Position numbers and translations under genes: made by a program. DNA of 64,000 nt from Myxococcus sp046520405 (GTDB lineage: Bacteria > Myxococcota > Myxococcia > Myxococcales > Myxococcaceae). Below are positions 54,101 through 63,253 of the stretch, piece after piece; position 1 is the stretch's first letter; each line of letters starts with the position of its first letter. Location: the NCBI GenBank assembly GCA_046520405.1, contig JBKGHI010000007.1, positions 1 to 64,000 on the forward strand, read 5' to 3'. Under the pieces are notes generated by a model. That model was not told where the DNA came from and ran no database searches. It saw nothing but the letters and a program-made list of their open reading frames with translations.

Positions 54101-56651
54101 GGGCCGGCCCCTGGAGCTCACCGCCATCGAGCTGGAGCGGGCGCTGGTCTTCACGGAGGGCCACGCGCAGGACGTCCAGACGGTGTTGTCGCCCGAGGAG
54201 GACGGCTCCCGCTTCGAAATCCACGGACAGGCCGTGGGCGGCTCGGACCGCACCTGGTCCCGGCTGGCGCAGGGGCGCGTCGTCGAAGGGCGCACCCGTC
54301 CGGAGGCGGTGCCGCTGGAGTCCGGGCTGTTGCCCGAGTTCCCCCGGCAGGGCTCCGTCAGCGCGCTCTACGACATGATGGCGCGGGGCGGGCTGGAGTA
54401 CGGCCCGTCCTTCCGCGGCATCGATGCGCTGCGCTTCGGCAAGGAGGGGTGTCTCGCGCACGTGAAGCTGCCCGACGCGCTCGTCATCGGGTTGGGGGAC
54501 TACTGGCTGCACCCGTTGCTGCTCGACGCCTGCTTCCAGACGGCGGCGGCGGCCTTCACGGGCGGCGATGCGCAGGTGACGGGAGAGGGCCAGGGCCGCA
54601 TTCCGGTCGCCATTGAACGGCTGCGCTGGTTCAAGCGGCCGGGCAGCAGCATCTGGGTGCACGCGAAGGCGGGCGCGCGGACGTCCCTGGCGGACGGCCT
54701 GGCGAGCGCCGACCTTCGCATCCTCGATGAGGACGGCGCCGTCGTCGCCGAGGTGGAGGGCCTGCTGCTGAAGCAGGTCGACCGCCGCGCGTTCCAGGCG
54801 GCCTTCTCGGGGGCGATGCAGGAGCTGCTCTTCGAGCTGGCGTGGCGGGAGCAGTCCGTGCCCACCGCGCGAGACCAGGTCGAGTCGCAGTCCGGCGCCT
54901 GGCTGCTGCTGGTGGACTCGGAGCGCGTCGCGCGGGAGGTCCGGGAGCTGGCGCTGCAACGCTCCTGGAACTGCGTGGTGGCGACGCCGGGGCCGGCCTA
55001 CGAGCGCGTTGACGCCAGCCACTATCAACTCAATCCCCACGACGCCGCGGGCTTCGAGCGGCTGCTCCAGGATGTCTCCGCTTCCAGCGCGGCGCCGACA
55101 ACCGTGGCCTTCCTGTGGGGGCTGGGGGACCGTTCTCCCGAAGGCCGCTCCGGTGCCGTGACGGCGAGCACCGTGGGGGCGCTGCACCTGGTGAAGGCGT
55201 TGGCGCGGGCCACCTGGGCGCACCGGCCCGCGCTGTGGATGGTGACGGAGGGCGCGGTCGCCGCCACGCCCACGGATGCGGTGGAGGGCTTCGCGCAGGC
55301 CGCGCTCTGGGGCTTCGGCCGCGCGGCGGCCATCGAGCACACGGAGCTTGCGTGCCGCATGGTCGACTTGGAGCCGGGCGCCGAGGCCCTGGAGCGGTTG
55401 TTCCACCTGATGGCGCAGCCGCCTCAGGAGAACGTGATGGCCGTGCGCGGTGGCCAGCTCCTGGGGGCGCGCCTCGTGCGTCCGGGCAAGCCAACCGCCG
55501 GCGCGGCGCCCGTGCGCATCCAGCCGGAGGGCGTCTACCTGGTGACGGGCGGCCTGGGGGCGCTGGGGCTCGCGACCGCGGAGTGGCTGGTGGGCGCGGG
55601 GGCCCGGCACCTGTTGCTGGTGGGCCGCGGCGCGCCTTCAGATGCGGCGAACGCGCGGCTCGTGGCGTTGACCGCCCGGGGCGCCGACATCACCGTCGCG
55701 CGCGCCGATGTCTCGCGGCTGGAAGACGTCCAACGCCTGGTGGCGGGAGTGGCCGAGCGGGGACAGCACCTGCGCGGCGTCATCCACACGGCGGGCGTGC
55801 TGGAGGACGGCGTCATCCTGCATCAGGACCGGGAGCGCTTCTCCCGCGTGTTCGCGCCCAAGGTGCAAGGCGCGGTGAACCTGCACCGCGCCACGGCTGG
55901 CCTGTCGCTGGACCTCTTCGTCCTGTACTCGTCCGCGGCCTCGCTGGTGGGCGTCGCGGGGCAGTCCAACTACGTGGCGGCCAACAGTGTGCTGGATGCC
56001 TTGGCGCACCACCGGCGCCACCAGGGGCTGCCAGCCCTCAGCGTCAACTGGGGCCGTTGGGCGGGCGCGGGCATGGCCGCGAAGAGCGCGGACCGGCCGG
56101 AGGCTTCGGATGCCGCCAGCCTCGCCCCCGACGTGGCGCTCCAGGTCCTGGAGCAGCTCCTGGAGCAGGGGGCCGTGCAGATGGGCGTGGTGCCCTTCAG
56201 CGTCTCCTCGCTGGAGGTGGGGCCGTCACCCGGCCATGGCGCCTTGTTCTCCGAGCTCATGCTCCGTGAGCAGGCCCGGTCCGCGGGCGCTTCGCGGATG
56301 CACGAGCTGATGGATGAGCTGAAGCGCGCGGACGGTGAGCGCCGGCGCGCGTTGCTGACGCGATACGTGCAGAGCCGGCTGGGGCCCTTGCTGGGCTTCG
56401 CGCCGGACCACGAGGTCCTCCAGAAGAAGATCTCCCTGAACGAGATGGGGCTCGATTCGCTGCGCGCGGTCGAGCTGAAGAACCGCATTGGCCGCGAGCT
56501 GGGCGTGGACCTGCTCATGGCACGTTTCATCGACGGCACGACGCTCGACGGGATCGTCGATGCCCTGAGCACCCAGCTCGAACTCAAGGAGCTGATGGCG
56601 CGTGCTCCCGCGGCCGAGGCCGCAGCCGAAATCGAGGAGTTGACGGTATGA
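51147..56651 (+). CDS. PKS module KS-AT(relaxed?)-DH-KR-ACP
   Basis: An intact 1834-residue module. KS Cys202 (DTACSSS), EAHGTGT and NIGHLEAAAG are complete. The AT has GHSLG (Ser648), but its specificity motif is YAFH (748-751), a blend of HAFH (malonyl) and YASH (methylmalonyl), which may allow either extender. The DH has His958 in HRVLGNPVLP and DACFQ. The KR has TGGLGALG, a B-type LED and Tyr1609 in QSNYVAAN. ACP Ser is 1771. No enoylreductase. The acidic C-terminus (AAEIEELTV) fits a linear motif for the TubC-type docking domain of the next protein, whose start overlaps this stop (ATGA). Confidence 0.92.
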   Translation: MAKISSRISELPVVKLAYLASQLRSKKELLAAEPIAVVGMSCRFPGGGELPETFWELLSAGRDATRDVPASRWDVDAFYDPTPGVPGKMYTRRGAFIEDVDLFDPGFFGITPRDAKGMDPQQRLLLEECWRALERAGIPPAGLTGSRTGIFLGLMHNDYNLLGMAEKMEFHSASLNYPSVAAGRISHTLGLQGPAVSVDTACSSSAVAIHLACQSLRNDESDLALAAGANLNLSPVTVMVECQNRMLSADGRCKTFDASADGFGRGEGCGVVVLKRLSDALASGDSIIGVIRGSAVTHDGRSSGLMVPNGRSQERVIRAALESCGVEPDQVGYIEAHGTGTLLGDPIEMEALRSVFGRKGARGEPLFVGSVKTNIGHLEAAAGIAGLIKVLLSLQNEAIPAHLNFERPNPNIRWDELPVTIPTATRPWLRGDKRRIAGVSSFGFSGTNVHMVVEEAPVLSRPRVEKERPAHVLTLSAKSEAALEALMEAQERALPEDASALGDWCYTANAGRSQFEHRAAVSGVTAAELRANLARLREEKLRPEREPLRGTESPRPVFLFTGQGALRPGVGRELYETQPVFRAALARCSKALDGLLDCKLEALLFGDTSATLLEDTRHAQPALVALEFALAELWASWGVTPSVLIGHSLGEYAAAAVAGVFSIEEALRLVVVRARLIGDMLGAGAMLAISAPVDTVRGAIAPHAGAVSLAAINGPEDVVVSGVPEAITEVEAALGRHGIQTKRLRMAYAFHSTQMEPVLKPFAEAFRGLTLTAPRIPLVSTLEGRRVGEEISRPEYWCRQLREPVAFAQGLEALRAEGHRTYLEVGPAPILAGIGRRTFQTTEALCWLPSLRPSAGETAQLLASLAELYMRGFDVDWTAFDAPFERRPRCLPTHPFLRERYWMDAKGPAGQRAYSASDDSARGEAPVLPGAQLQLAGAKEARFAARLSTHAPAFIEEHRVLGNPVLPAACYVEMALGAAHHVAPAGRPLELTAIELERALVFTEGHAQDVQTVLSPEEDGSRFEIHGQAVGGSDRTWSRLAQGRVVEGRTRPEAVPLESGLLPEFPRQGSVSALYDMMARGGLEYGPSFRGIDALRFGKEGCLAHVKLPDALVIGLGDYWLHPLLLDACFQTAAAAFTGGDAQVTGEGQGRIPVAIERLRWFKRPGSSIWVHAKAGARTSLADGLASADLRILDEDGAVVAEVEGLLLKQVDRRAFQAAFSGAMQELLFELAWREQSVPTARDQVESQSGAWLLLVDSERVAREVRELALQRSWNCVVATPGPAYERVDASHYQLNPHDAAGFERLLQDVSASSAAPTTVAFLWGLGDRSPEGRSGAVTASTVGALHLVKALARATWAHRPALWMVTEGAVAATPTDAVEGFAQAALWGFGRAAAIEHTELACRMVDLEPGAEALERLFHLMAQPPQENVMAVRGGQLLGARLVRPGKPTAGAAPVRIQPEGVYLVTGGLGALGLATAEWLVGAGARHLLLVGRGAPSDAANARLVALTARGADITVARADVSRLEDVQRLVAGVAERGQHLRGVIHTAGVLEDGVILHQDRERFSRVFAPKVQGAVNLHRATAGLSLDLFVLYSSAASLVGVAGQSNYVAANSVLDALAHHRRHQGLPALSVNWGRWAGAGMAAKSADRPEASDAASLAPDVALQVLEQLLEQGAVQMGVVPFSVSSLEVGPSPGHGALFSELMLREQARSAGASRMHELMDELKRADGERRRALLTRYVQSRLGPLLGFAPDHEVLQKKISLNEMGLDSLRAVELKNRIGRELGVDLLMARFIDGTTLDGIVDALSTQLELKELMARAPAAEAAAEIEELTV

Positions 56652-59600
56652 ACCTGGGGGAACTGCTCGCCGAGCTGAACCGGCGGGGCCTTGAAGTCCG
56701 GGTGGAGGGCGATGCGCTGCGCCTCCGGGGGCCGAAGGGGGCCGCCAGCGCGGAGCTCCGCCAGGCCCTGGCGGAACACAAGGCTGCGCTGCTGGAGCTG
56801 CTGCGCGCGCATGACCAGGGGCAGGGGGAGGCCCCCATCGTCCCGGTCCAACGCACGGGACCCGCGCCGCTCTCCTACGGGCAGACGCGGTTGTGGTTCC
56901 TCGACCGTCTGGAGCCCGGCAGCACCGCGTACAACCTGATGCTGGCGCTCCAGGTCGAAGGGCACCTCGACGTGGACATCCTGGCGCGCTGCTTCACCGA
57001 GGTCATCCGCCGCCACGAGATTCTCCGGACGCGCTACGCCGAGCAGGCAGGGGTGCCGGTTCAAATCGTCGACCCGGAGCCCCGGCTCGACTTCCGCGTG
57101 CTCGACGAGCGCGAGGTGCTGGCCGCCGAACCCGCGGGCGTGGAGGCCTTCCTCCAGCGCGAGGGCAATCGGCCCTTCGAACTCGCCACGGGGCCGCTGC
57201 TGCGCTTCCTGGTGATTGAACGGGGCCCCCAGGGCCAATACCTCCAGCTCTGCCTGCATCACATCGCGGCGGACGTGTGGGCCCAGGCCATCCTCGTCCG
57301 TGAAATCGTGACGTTGTATGCGGCCTTCGCCAGCGGCCAGCCCTCGCCGTTTCCCCCGCTGACGCTCCAGTACTCCGACTTCGCCGTCTGGCAGCGCGGC
57401 TACCTGCAAGGCGACGTGCGCCAGAAGCTGGTGGATTACTGGCGCAAGAAGCTGGAAGGGGCGCCGCCGCTGCTCGAGCTCCCCGCGGACCACCCGCGTC
57501 CCAAGGCGCCAACGAACCGGGGCGGCGAGGTCCGCTTCGAGGTGGGCCCGGAGCTCACCGCGGCCCTGAAGGCCCAGAGCCACGCGGCGCGCACCACGCC
57601 CTTCGTGGGGATGCTGAGCGCGTTCTTCGTGCTGCTGCACCGCCTCACCGGGCGTGACGACCTGGTGTTGGGCGCCAACTCCATCAACCGGAGCCGCACG
57701 GAGCTGGAGCCGCTGGTCGGCTTCTTCGTGGACAACCTGATGATGCGGGTGGACCTGGGCGGCGACCCCAGCTTCGCCACCGTGCTGGAGCGCGTGCGCG
57801 AGACGGTGCTGGGCGCCTTCGCCCACCAGGACCTGCCCTTTGACCTGCTCGTCGAGGAACTCAGGCCCGCGCGAAGCCTGGGCTACAACCCGCTGTTCCA
57901 GGTCGTGTTCGCCTGGGTCCGCGCTTCCAGCGAGGCGCAGGCCGAGACAGGCCTCCAGGTGCGGCCGCTCGAGTTCGAGGCGACCACGTCGCGCTTCGAC
58001 CTCAACCTCTTCGTGGATGACCACGGAGACCGGCTGTCGGCACGGATGGTCTTCAGCCGCGACCTCTTCGAGCAGCACACCATCCAGCACTACGTGGACT
58101 GCTTCCAGGTGCTGCTCGCGGGGCTCGTGGCGGAGCCGCAGCGCCCCGTGGGAGCGCTGCCGATGCTGCGCGCGGAGGACCGGCGGCGCGTCCTCCAACA
58201 GTGGAACGACACCGGGGCGCAGGAGGTGGAGGGTGCGTGCCTCCACGCGCTCATCGAAGCCCAGGCGCTGCGCACGCCGGACGCGGTGGCCGTCGTCGTG
58301 GATGATTGGGAGCTGACGTATGGCGAGTTGGATCAGCTCAGCGACCGGGTCGCCGCGGCCCTCCAGGAACTGGACGTGGGGCCGGAGGTGGTGGTCGGCG
58401 TCTCCCTCGACCGCTCTCCGGAGCTCATCGTGAGCTTGCTGGGCGTGCTCAAGGCGGGCGGCGCGTTCCTCGCCCTGGACGCGGACGAGCCCGCGGACCG
58501 GCTCCGCCACATCGTCGCGGACGCCCGGCCCCGGGTGGTCATCTCCACCGAGAAGCTCTCCGAGCGCCTCTGGGGCATGGGGGGCTTCGTCACCCTGCAT
58601 GTGGATGAAGGCTACCGGGACATGCCAGCCGCTCCCGGCCGGCAGCTTCGCCGTGACGTCCTCCCGGACCAGCTCGCCTACATCCTCTACACGTCCGGTT
58701 CGACGGGGCGGCCCAAGGGCACGGAAATCACCCACCGGAGCATCGTCAACTACCTGCGGTGGAGCGTGGAGGCGTACCGGCTCCGCGAGGGGACGGGGAG
58801 CCCGGTGATTGGCTCCGTCAGCTTCGATGGAACCCTGACGAGCCTCTTCGCGCCGCTGCTCGCGGGCCGCGCGCTGTTCCTCGTTCCTCGCGGACGCGAA
58901 ATCGACCAGCTGACGTCACGGGACTACGCCGAGCAGGGCTTCAGCTTCATCAAGATGACGCCGTCGCACCTGCGCGCCTTCAACGGCCTGGGCCGCACGC
59001 GTGAGGTGCTCGGGCGGACCCACGCGGTGGTGCTGGGCGGGGAGGGGCTGCACGGCGTGGACCTGGCCGCGTGGCGGGAGCAGGGCATCCCCACGCGCGT
59101 CATCAACGAGTACGGCCCCACCGAGGCCGCGGTGGCCTGCTGCTTCGAGACGCTGCTCCCGGATGGCGCACCGCCGCCGGAGCGCGTGCCCATTGGCCGG
59201 CCCATTCCGCACATGCGGCTGTACATCCTGGACCGTCACCTGCAACCGGTGCCCATCGGCGTGCCCGGGGAGCTGTTCATCGGCGGCGTCGGGCTGGCCC
59301 GGGGCTACCTGCGCCGCCCGGACCTGACGGCCGAGCGCTTCATCCCCAACCCCTTCGAGACCGGCGCTGGCGGTTCGCGGCTCTACCGCACCGGCGACCA
59401 TGCCCGGTACCTCGCCGACGGCCGCATCGAATACCTGGGCCGGCAGGACGACCAGCTCAAGATTCGGGGACACCGCGTCGAGGCCGGAGAGATTGAGGCC
59501 GCGCTGGGCGGCCATTCCAACGTGGTCCAGGCCGCGGTGGTGCTCCAGCGTCCCCCCGGCGGGATGCCGCGCCTGGTGGCCTACGTGCAGCCTCAGACGC

Positions 59601-60964
59601 TGGAGGACCCGGAAGGCGGTGACCTGCGAGCGGACCTGCGGAAGTCCCTTCGCGAGGTGCTGCCCGAATACATGATGCCGGAGGTCATCGCGGTCCTCCC
59701 GGAGCTGCCGCTGACGCCCAGCGGGAAGATTGACCGCAAGGCCCTGCCGCCCGTGGTGTCGGAGACGGCCACGGCCAGTGGCCTGGTCCGCACGGTGGCG
59801 CGGACCGAGACGGAGCAGCAGCTCCAGGCCCTCTTCGGCGAGCTGCTGGGCTTGAGCACCGTGGCGCCCACCGACAGCTTCTTCGAGCTGGGCGGGCATT
59901 CGCTGCTCGCCGTCACGCTCATCGCGCGCATCTCCGCGAAGCTGAACATCGAGGTGCCGCTCAACGAGGTGTTCGACCGTCCTACCGTCGAGTCCCTGGC
60001 GAGCTGGATTGATGAACACTCCAGCAAGGTCACCGCGTTGATTCGCCAGCTCCCGGCCTGCGTGGTGGCGCTGAAGCCGCTGGGGCGCAAGCCGCCGCTG
60101 TTCCTGGCCCCGCCCTCCGCGGGCAGCCCGGCCGTCTACGTCACCCTGGCCCGGCACCTGGACGAGGAGCAGCCGGTGTTCGGCTTCCAGATGCCGGGCG
60201 TCATGGACGACCAGCAGCCGCCGGAGACCATCGAGGACACCGCCGCGCTCTACGTGGCGGCCCTGCGGCAGGTCCAGCCTCGCGGGCCGTACCGCATCGC
60301 GGGTTGGTCCTACGGTGGGCTCGTCGTCTGCGAGATGGCCCGGCAGTTGGAAGCGCTGGGGGAGCAGGTGGCGTTGCTGGGATTGATTGACGGCGCGGCG
60401 CTGGACCGGCTGGCGGCGCACGACGGCACGCCCCAGGAAATCCCTGCGGGCTCGCAGCTCATCAAGGTGCTGGGCGAGGCCCAGATGCCGCGTGACTACG
60501 CGAGCCTGCGATTGATTGGGGAATGGATGGGCATCAGCCTCCCCGAGACATGGACAGACCTGCTTCGTCGGGATACGGATGGTCAGTATTCATACCTGTG
60601 GCGTTTCTTGCGTGAGAGCGCGCTGACCGCGCGGAACTTCCTGGCAACACGGCGCTCTGAACAACTCTATACGTTCTCATCCTACGGGGGCGCCGCCACA
60701 CTCTTCAGGACGGGTCCCGTCACAATCGGAGGGGATCCGCTCGTCGACAGTGTGCGCAGGTTCGCGCTCGCGGGGACGGAGGTGATACCGGTCCCGGGTA
60801 ATCACATGACACTCATCATGGATGAGCGGAATGTCATGGTGCTTGCAAATGAAATACAGAAATGTCTGGATGGGCTTCTGACTGTCCCGCCAATCGCAGA
60901 AGTGTCTCGGGCGGAAATGCCAGCAACGGGGCTGGCTGCGCAGCTCCCCATGGAGGTCATGTAA
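56648..60964 (+). CDS. Terminal NRPS module: docking-C-A(Asn)-PCP-thioesterase
   Basis: A 1438-residue release module. A TubC-type docking domain (1-55) is followed by a condensation domain with HHIAADV (204-210; the Gly of HHxxxDG is Val). The adenylation domain is read from SFDGTLTSLF, IKMTPSHL, VVLGGEGL and NEYGPTEAAVAC, giving about D-G-T-K-V-G-E-V-A, close to the Asn code DLTKLGEVG. PCP Ser is 1085 (GGHSLLAV). The type I thioesterase has Ser1221 in GWSYGG and a likely catalytic His in PGNHMTL. It should join asparagine to the polyketide and release the product. The last stop overlaps the patatin gene (TAATG). The pocket was aligned by eye. Confidence 0.9.
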   Translation: MNLGELLAELNRRGLEVRVEGDALRLRGPKGAASAELRQALAEHKAALLELLRAHDQGQGEAPIVPVQRTGPAPLSYGQTRLWFLDRLEPGSTAYNLMLALQVEGHLDVDILARCFTEVIRRHEILRTRYAEQAGVPVQIVDPEPRLDFRVLDEREVLAAEPAGVEAFLQREGNRPFELATGPLLRFLVIERGPQGQYLQLCLHHIAADVWAQAILVREIVTLYAAFASGQPSPFPPLTLQYSDFAVWQRGYLQGDVRQKLVDYWRKKLEGAPPLLELPADHPRPKAPTNRGGEVRFEVGPELTAALKAQSHAARTTPFVGMLSAFFVLLHRLTGRDDLVLGANSINRSRTELEPLVGFFVDNLMMRVDLGGDPSFATVLERVRETVLGAFAHQDLPFDLLVEELRPARSLGYNPLFQVVFAWVRASSEAQAETGLQVRPLEFEATTSRFDLNLFVDDHGDRLSARMVFSRDLFEQHTIQHYVDCFQVLLAGLVAEPQRPVGALPMLRAEDRRRVLQQWNDTGAQEVEGACLHALIEAQALRTPDAVAVVVDDWELTYGELDQLSDRVAAALQELDVGPEVVVGVSLDRSPELIVSLLGVLKAGGAFLALDADEPADRLRHIVADARPRVVISTEKLSERLWGMGGFVTLHVDEGYRDMPAAPGRQLRRDVLPDQLAYILYTSGSTGRPKGTEITHRSIVNYLRWSVEAYRLREGTGSPVIGSVSFDGTLTSLFAPLLAGRALFLVPRGREIDQLTSRDYAEQGFSFIKMTPSHLRAFNGLGRTREVLGRTHAVVLGGEGLHGVDLAAWREQGIPTRVINEYGPTEAAVACCFETLLPDGAPPPERVPIGRPIPHMRLYILDRHLQPVPIGVPGELFIGGVGLARGYLRRPDLTAERFIPNPFETGAGGSRLYRTGDHARYLADGRIEYLGRQDDQLKIRGHRVEAGEIEAALGGHSNVVQAAVVLQRPPGGMPRLVAYVQPQTLEDPEGGDLRADLRKSLREVLPEYMMPEVIAVLPELPLTPSGKIDRKALPPVVSETATASGLVRTVARTETEQQLQALFGELLGLSTVAPTDSFFELGGHSLLAVTLIARISAKLNIEVPLNEVFDRPTVESLASWIDEHSSKVTALIRQLPACVVALKPLGRKPPLFLAPPSAGSPAVYVTLARHLDEEQPVFGFQMPGVMDDQQPPETIEDTAALYVAALRQVQPRGPYRIAGWSYGGLVVCEMARQLEALGEQVALLGLIDGAALDRLAAHDGTPQEIPAGSQLIKVLGEAQMPRDYASLRLIGEWMGISLPETWTDLLRRDTDGQYSYLWRFLRESALTARNFLATRRSEQLYTFSSYGGAATLFRTGPVTIGGDPLVDSVRRFALAGTEVIPVPGNHMTLIMDERNVMVLANEIQKCLDGLLTVPPIAEVSRAEMPATGLAAQLPMEVM

Positions 60965-62043
60965 TGCCGCACCGAGTCCTTACAATGGATGGTACGTCTA
61001 TTTCTGGCGGTGAGGGGTATGTCACCGCGGGATTGCTCAAGTCGCTGAAGGAGACGATGACCAGCCGCGGCAGCAGCCAGTCCCTGCTGAATGACGTGGA
61101 GCTGTTCTCCGGGACGTCCGCGGGCTCCTTCAACGCCGCGTTCTTCGCCACCTACGAGAACCCCGACGACGCCTTCCCCAAGATCCTCGACTTCTGGGGT
61201 GAGGTCGTCCAGATGAACCGCAAGGCGGTGTCGCTGGGGCGGACCGCCATGGCGCTGACGGGCAACGCCGCGCTGCTCGACTCCAGCTACATGCGCGACT
61301 TCTTCTGTAGCTACTTCGGCGCGACGTTGCGCCTGGGCGACCTGAAGCGGAAGGTGGCGATTCCGTCCTTCCAGCTCGACGGCCACCGCAAGTCGCTGCG
61401 GACCTGGAAGGCCAAGGTGTTCCACAACACCGGGCCGGACAACGACAGCGACCACAACGAGCTGGTGGTGGACGTGCTGATGCGCAGCGGTTCGCCCCCG
61501 CTCTCCTATCCCGTGTACCAGGGCATCCGGGAGCAGGGCAGCGGCTACGTCGACGGCGGCGTCTATGCCAACAACCCGTCGCTGGTGGCGCTGGCGCAGA
61601 TCATCAACAACATCACGCGCAAGAGCCGCGATGAGAAGGTGGAGACGCTGGAGACGGAGCCGCCCGACCTGACGAACATCCTGATGATGTCCGTGGGCAA
61701 CGGCTGCATGTCCTCGTACCTCACGCCGCACTTCTGCAAGGGCACCGCGAACTGGGGCTTCTCCAAGTGGCTGTTGGACTTCCACGACCCCATGGTGCTC
61801 GTGAAGATGATGCTGGAGGCCGGCTCGGACGCGGCGGACTACCAGTGCCGCATGATTCTGCGGAAGAAGTACTTCCGGCTGAACCCGGTGGTGGACCAGA
61901 CGCTCTCCGCGGCGAACCTCCAGCAGGTGGAGTCCACCGTCACGAGCCTGCTGGCCACCCAGTCCACCGTCGGGCAGCTCAACCGGGCCCAGACGTGGCT
62001 CGGGAAGTCGGGCTGGCTGGGGGATTCGGCGAAGGCCGCCTAG
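60964..62043 (+). CDS. Patatin-like phospholipase
   Basis: A 359-residue patatin-family lipid acyl hydrolase. The nucleophile motif GTSAG is near residue 50 and the Asp of the dyad is in YVDGGVYANNPS near 198, so the catalytic dyad is intact. The oxyanion loop reads MDGTSISGGEG instead of the usual DGGGxRG. No signal peptide, so it is probably cytosolic or peripheral to the inner membrane. It is translationally coupled to the thioesterase-bearing NRPS gene (TAATG) and precedes the ArsA-like ATPase by 48 bp. Possible roles are membrane lipid turnover, or acyl release or editing tied to the hydrophobic polyene (inference). Confidence 0.8.
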   Translation: MPHRVLTMDGTSISGGEGYVTAGLLKSLKETMTSRGSSQSLLNDVELFSGTSAGSFNAAFFATYENPDDAFPKILDFWGEVVQMNRKAVSLGRTAMALTGNAALLDSSYMRDFFCSYFGATLRLGDLKRKVAIPSFQLDGHRKSLRTWKAKVFHNTGPDNDSDHNELVVDVLMRSGSPPLSYPVYQGIREQGSGYVDGGVYANNPSLVALAQIINNITRKSRDEKVETLETEPPDLTNILMMSVGNGCMSSYLTPHFCKGTANWGFSKWLLDFHDPMVLVKMMLEAGSDAADYQCRMILRKKYFRLNPVVDQTLSAANLQQVESTVTSLLATQSTVGQLNRAQTWLGKSGWLGDSAKAA

Positions 62044-62091
62044 CACCCATGGCACACCTGGCACGGACCGCAGCGCGAGAGGTGGATTGAG

Positions 62092-63228
62092 ATGACCCGC
62101 ATCATTCTTGTCTCCGGAAGAGGAGGGGCCGGGAAGACCACGGTGGCGGCCGCCACGGCGTTGGCGGCCTCGCGCCGGGGCCTTCGGACCCTGGTGCTCT
62201 CCTTCGACATGGCCCACGGGCTCGGCACGGCCATGGGGCTGCAAGGCGCGCTCTTCTCAGGGCCTCGGGGCGTTCCCGTGGGCGTCAACGACCACCTGTC
62301 CCTCCACGAAGTGGACGTGGGCGATGAGCTCCGTCGCGGCTGGAACGGCGGCCAGGGCGGCCTGTCCGCGCTCGTGGATGGCGGTCTGGAGCAGGTGAAC
62401 GCGGAGGAGGTGGCGATGACGGCCGAGGCGGCCCACGTCGTCATGCTCCTCCGGTTGGGGGAGTACGTCCGTGCGCAGCAGCATGACCTCCTCATCGTGG
62501 ACTGCCCGTCCACGAGCGCGGCCCTGCACCTGCTCAACACCGTGCCGGCGATGAGCTGGTACGCGCGCAAGCAGCAGGCACCCGCGCAGCCCGGCCGCAG
62601 GGCGAGGCTGATGGCCGCGAGCCTCCACGGCGCGGACGCGAGCCTGGAGGTTCGCGACCGGCTGAATGCCGTGGACACGCTGCTGCGCGACCCGACGGTG
62701 ACGACGCTCCGGCTGGTGACCACCGCGGACACGCTGTCCGTGCAGGAGACGCAGCGGGCGTACACGTACTTCAGCCTGCATGACATCGCGGTGGACTGTG
62801 TCGTCATCAACCGCCTCGCGCCGGAGGCCGCGGACGCCGGCTCCGAGCTGGCGCGGGCGCAGCAGCCGCACGTGGAGAAACTCCAGGGCGCGTTCTCATC
62901 GCTCCTGGTGTTGAAGGTCCCGCACCAGGCCGCAGAGGTGGTGGGGGAGAAGCCGCTCGAGACCTTCGCGGAGCAGCTCTACCAGGGCGAGGACCCCGTC
63001 CGTCTCGCGGCCCCGAAGCCTCCCCTGGGCATCCGCAAGGAAGCCGTGGACGCGTACACGCTGGAGGTGCGGCTCCCCTTCGTGGCGAAGAGCGAGGTCG
63101 AGCTCTCCCGCCGCGGCGCGGAGTTCGTCATCCAGGTCGGGGCCGTCCGGCGCAACGTGGTGTTGCCTCGGATGATTGCACTCCTCCCGACGTCGGCGCC
63201 CGCATGGAGGACGACCGGCTCATCGTGA
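62092..63228 (+). CDS. ArsA/Get3-like ATPase
   Basis: A 378-residue P-loop ATPase of the anion-transporting ArsA/Get3 family. The deviant Walker A is GRGGAGKTT (residues 9-17), switch regions include SFDMAHGLGTAMG and LLIVDCPSTSA, and VVINRL is the nucleotide-specificity strand. The C-terminus (about 315-362, YTLEVRLPFVAKSEVELSRR) resembles the small Hsp20-like beta domain found on several bacterial ArsA homologues. No ars genes are near, so arsenite transport is unlikely; a chaperone or membrane-targeting role is more plausible. Starts 48 bp after the patatin gene and ends 25 bp before the small unknown gene, in one apparent operon. Confidence 0.8.
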   Translation: MTRIILVSGRGGAGKTTVAAATALAASRRGLRTLVLSFDMAHGLGTAMGLQGALFSGPRGVPVGVNDHLSLHEVDVGDELRRGWNGGQGGLSALVDGGLEQVNAEEVAMTAEAAHVVMLLRLGEYVRAQQHDLLIVDCPSTSAALHLLNTVPAMSWYARKQQAPAQPGRRARLMAASLHGADASLEVRDRLNAVDTLLRDPTVTTLRLVTTADTLSVQETQRAYTYFSLHDIAVDCVVINRLAPEAADAGSELARAQQPHVEKLQGAFSSLLVLKVPHQAAEVVGEKPLETFAEQLYQGEDPVRLAAPKPPLGIRKEAVDAYTLEVRLPFVAKSEVELSRRGAEFVIQVGAVRRNVVLPRMIALLPTSAPAWRTTGSS

Positions 63229-63253
63229 GTTTTCAAAAAGAAAGAGGTATCTG

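Noticed and set aside
62092..63228. Arsenite efflux ATPase
   Set aside because: No arsB, arsR or other ars genes adjacent, and the context is biosynthetic.
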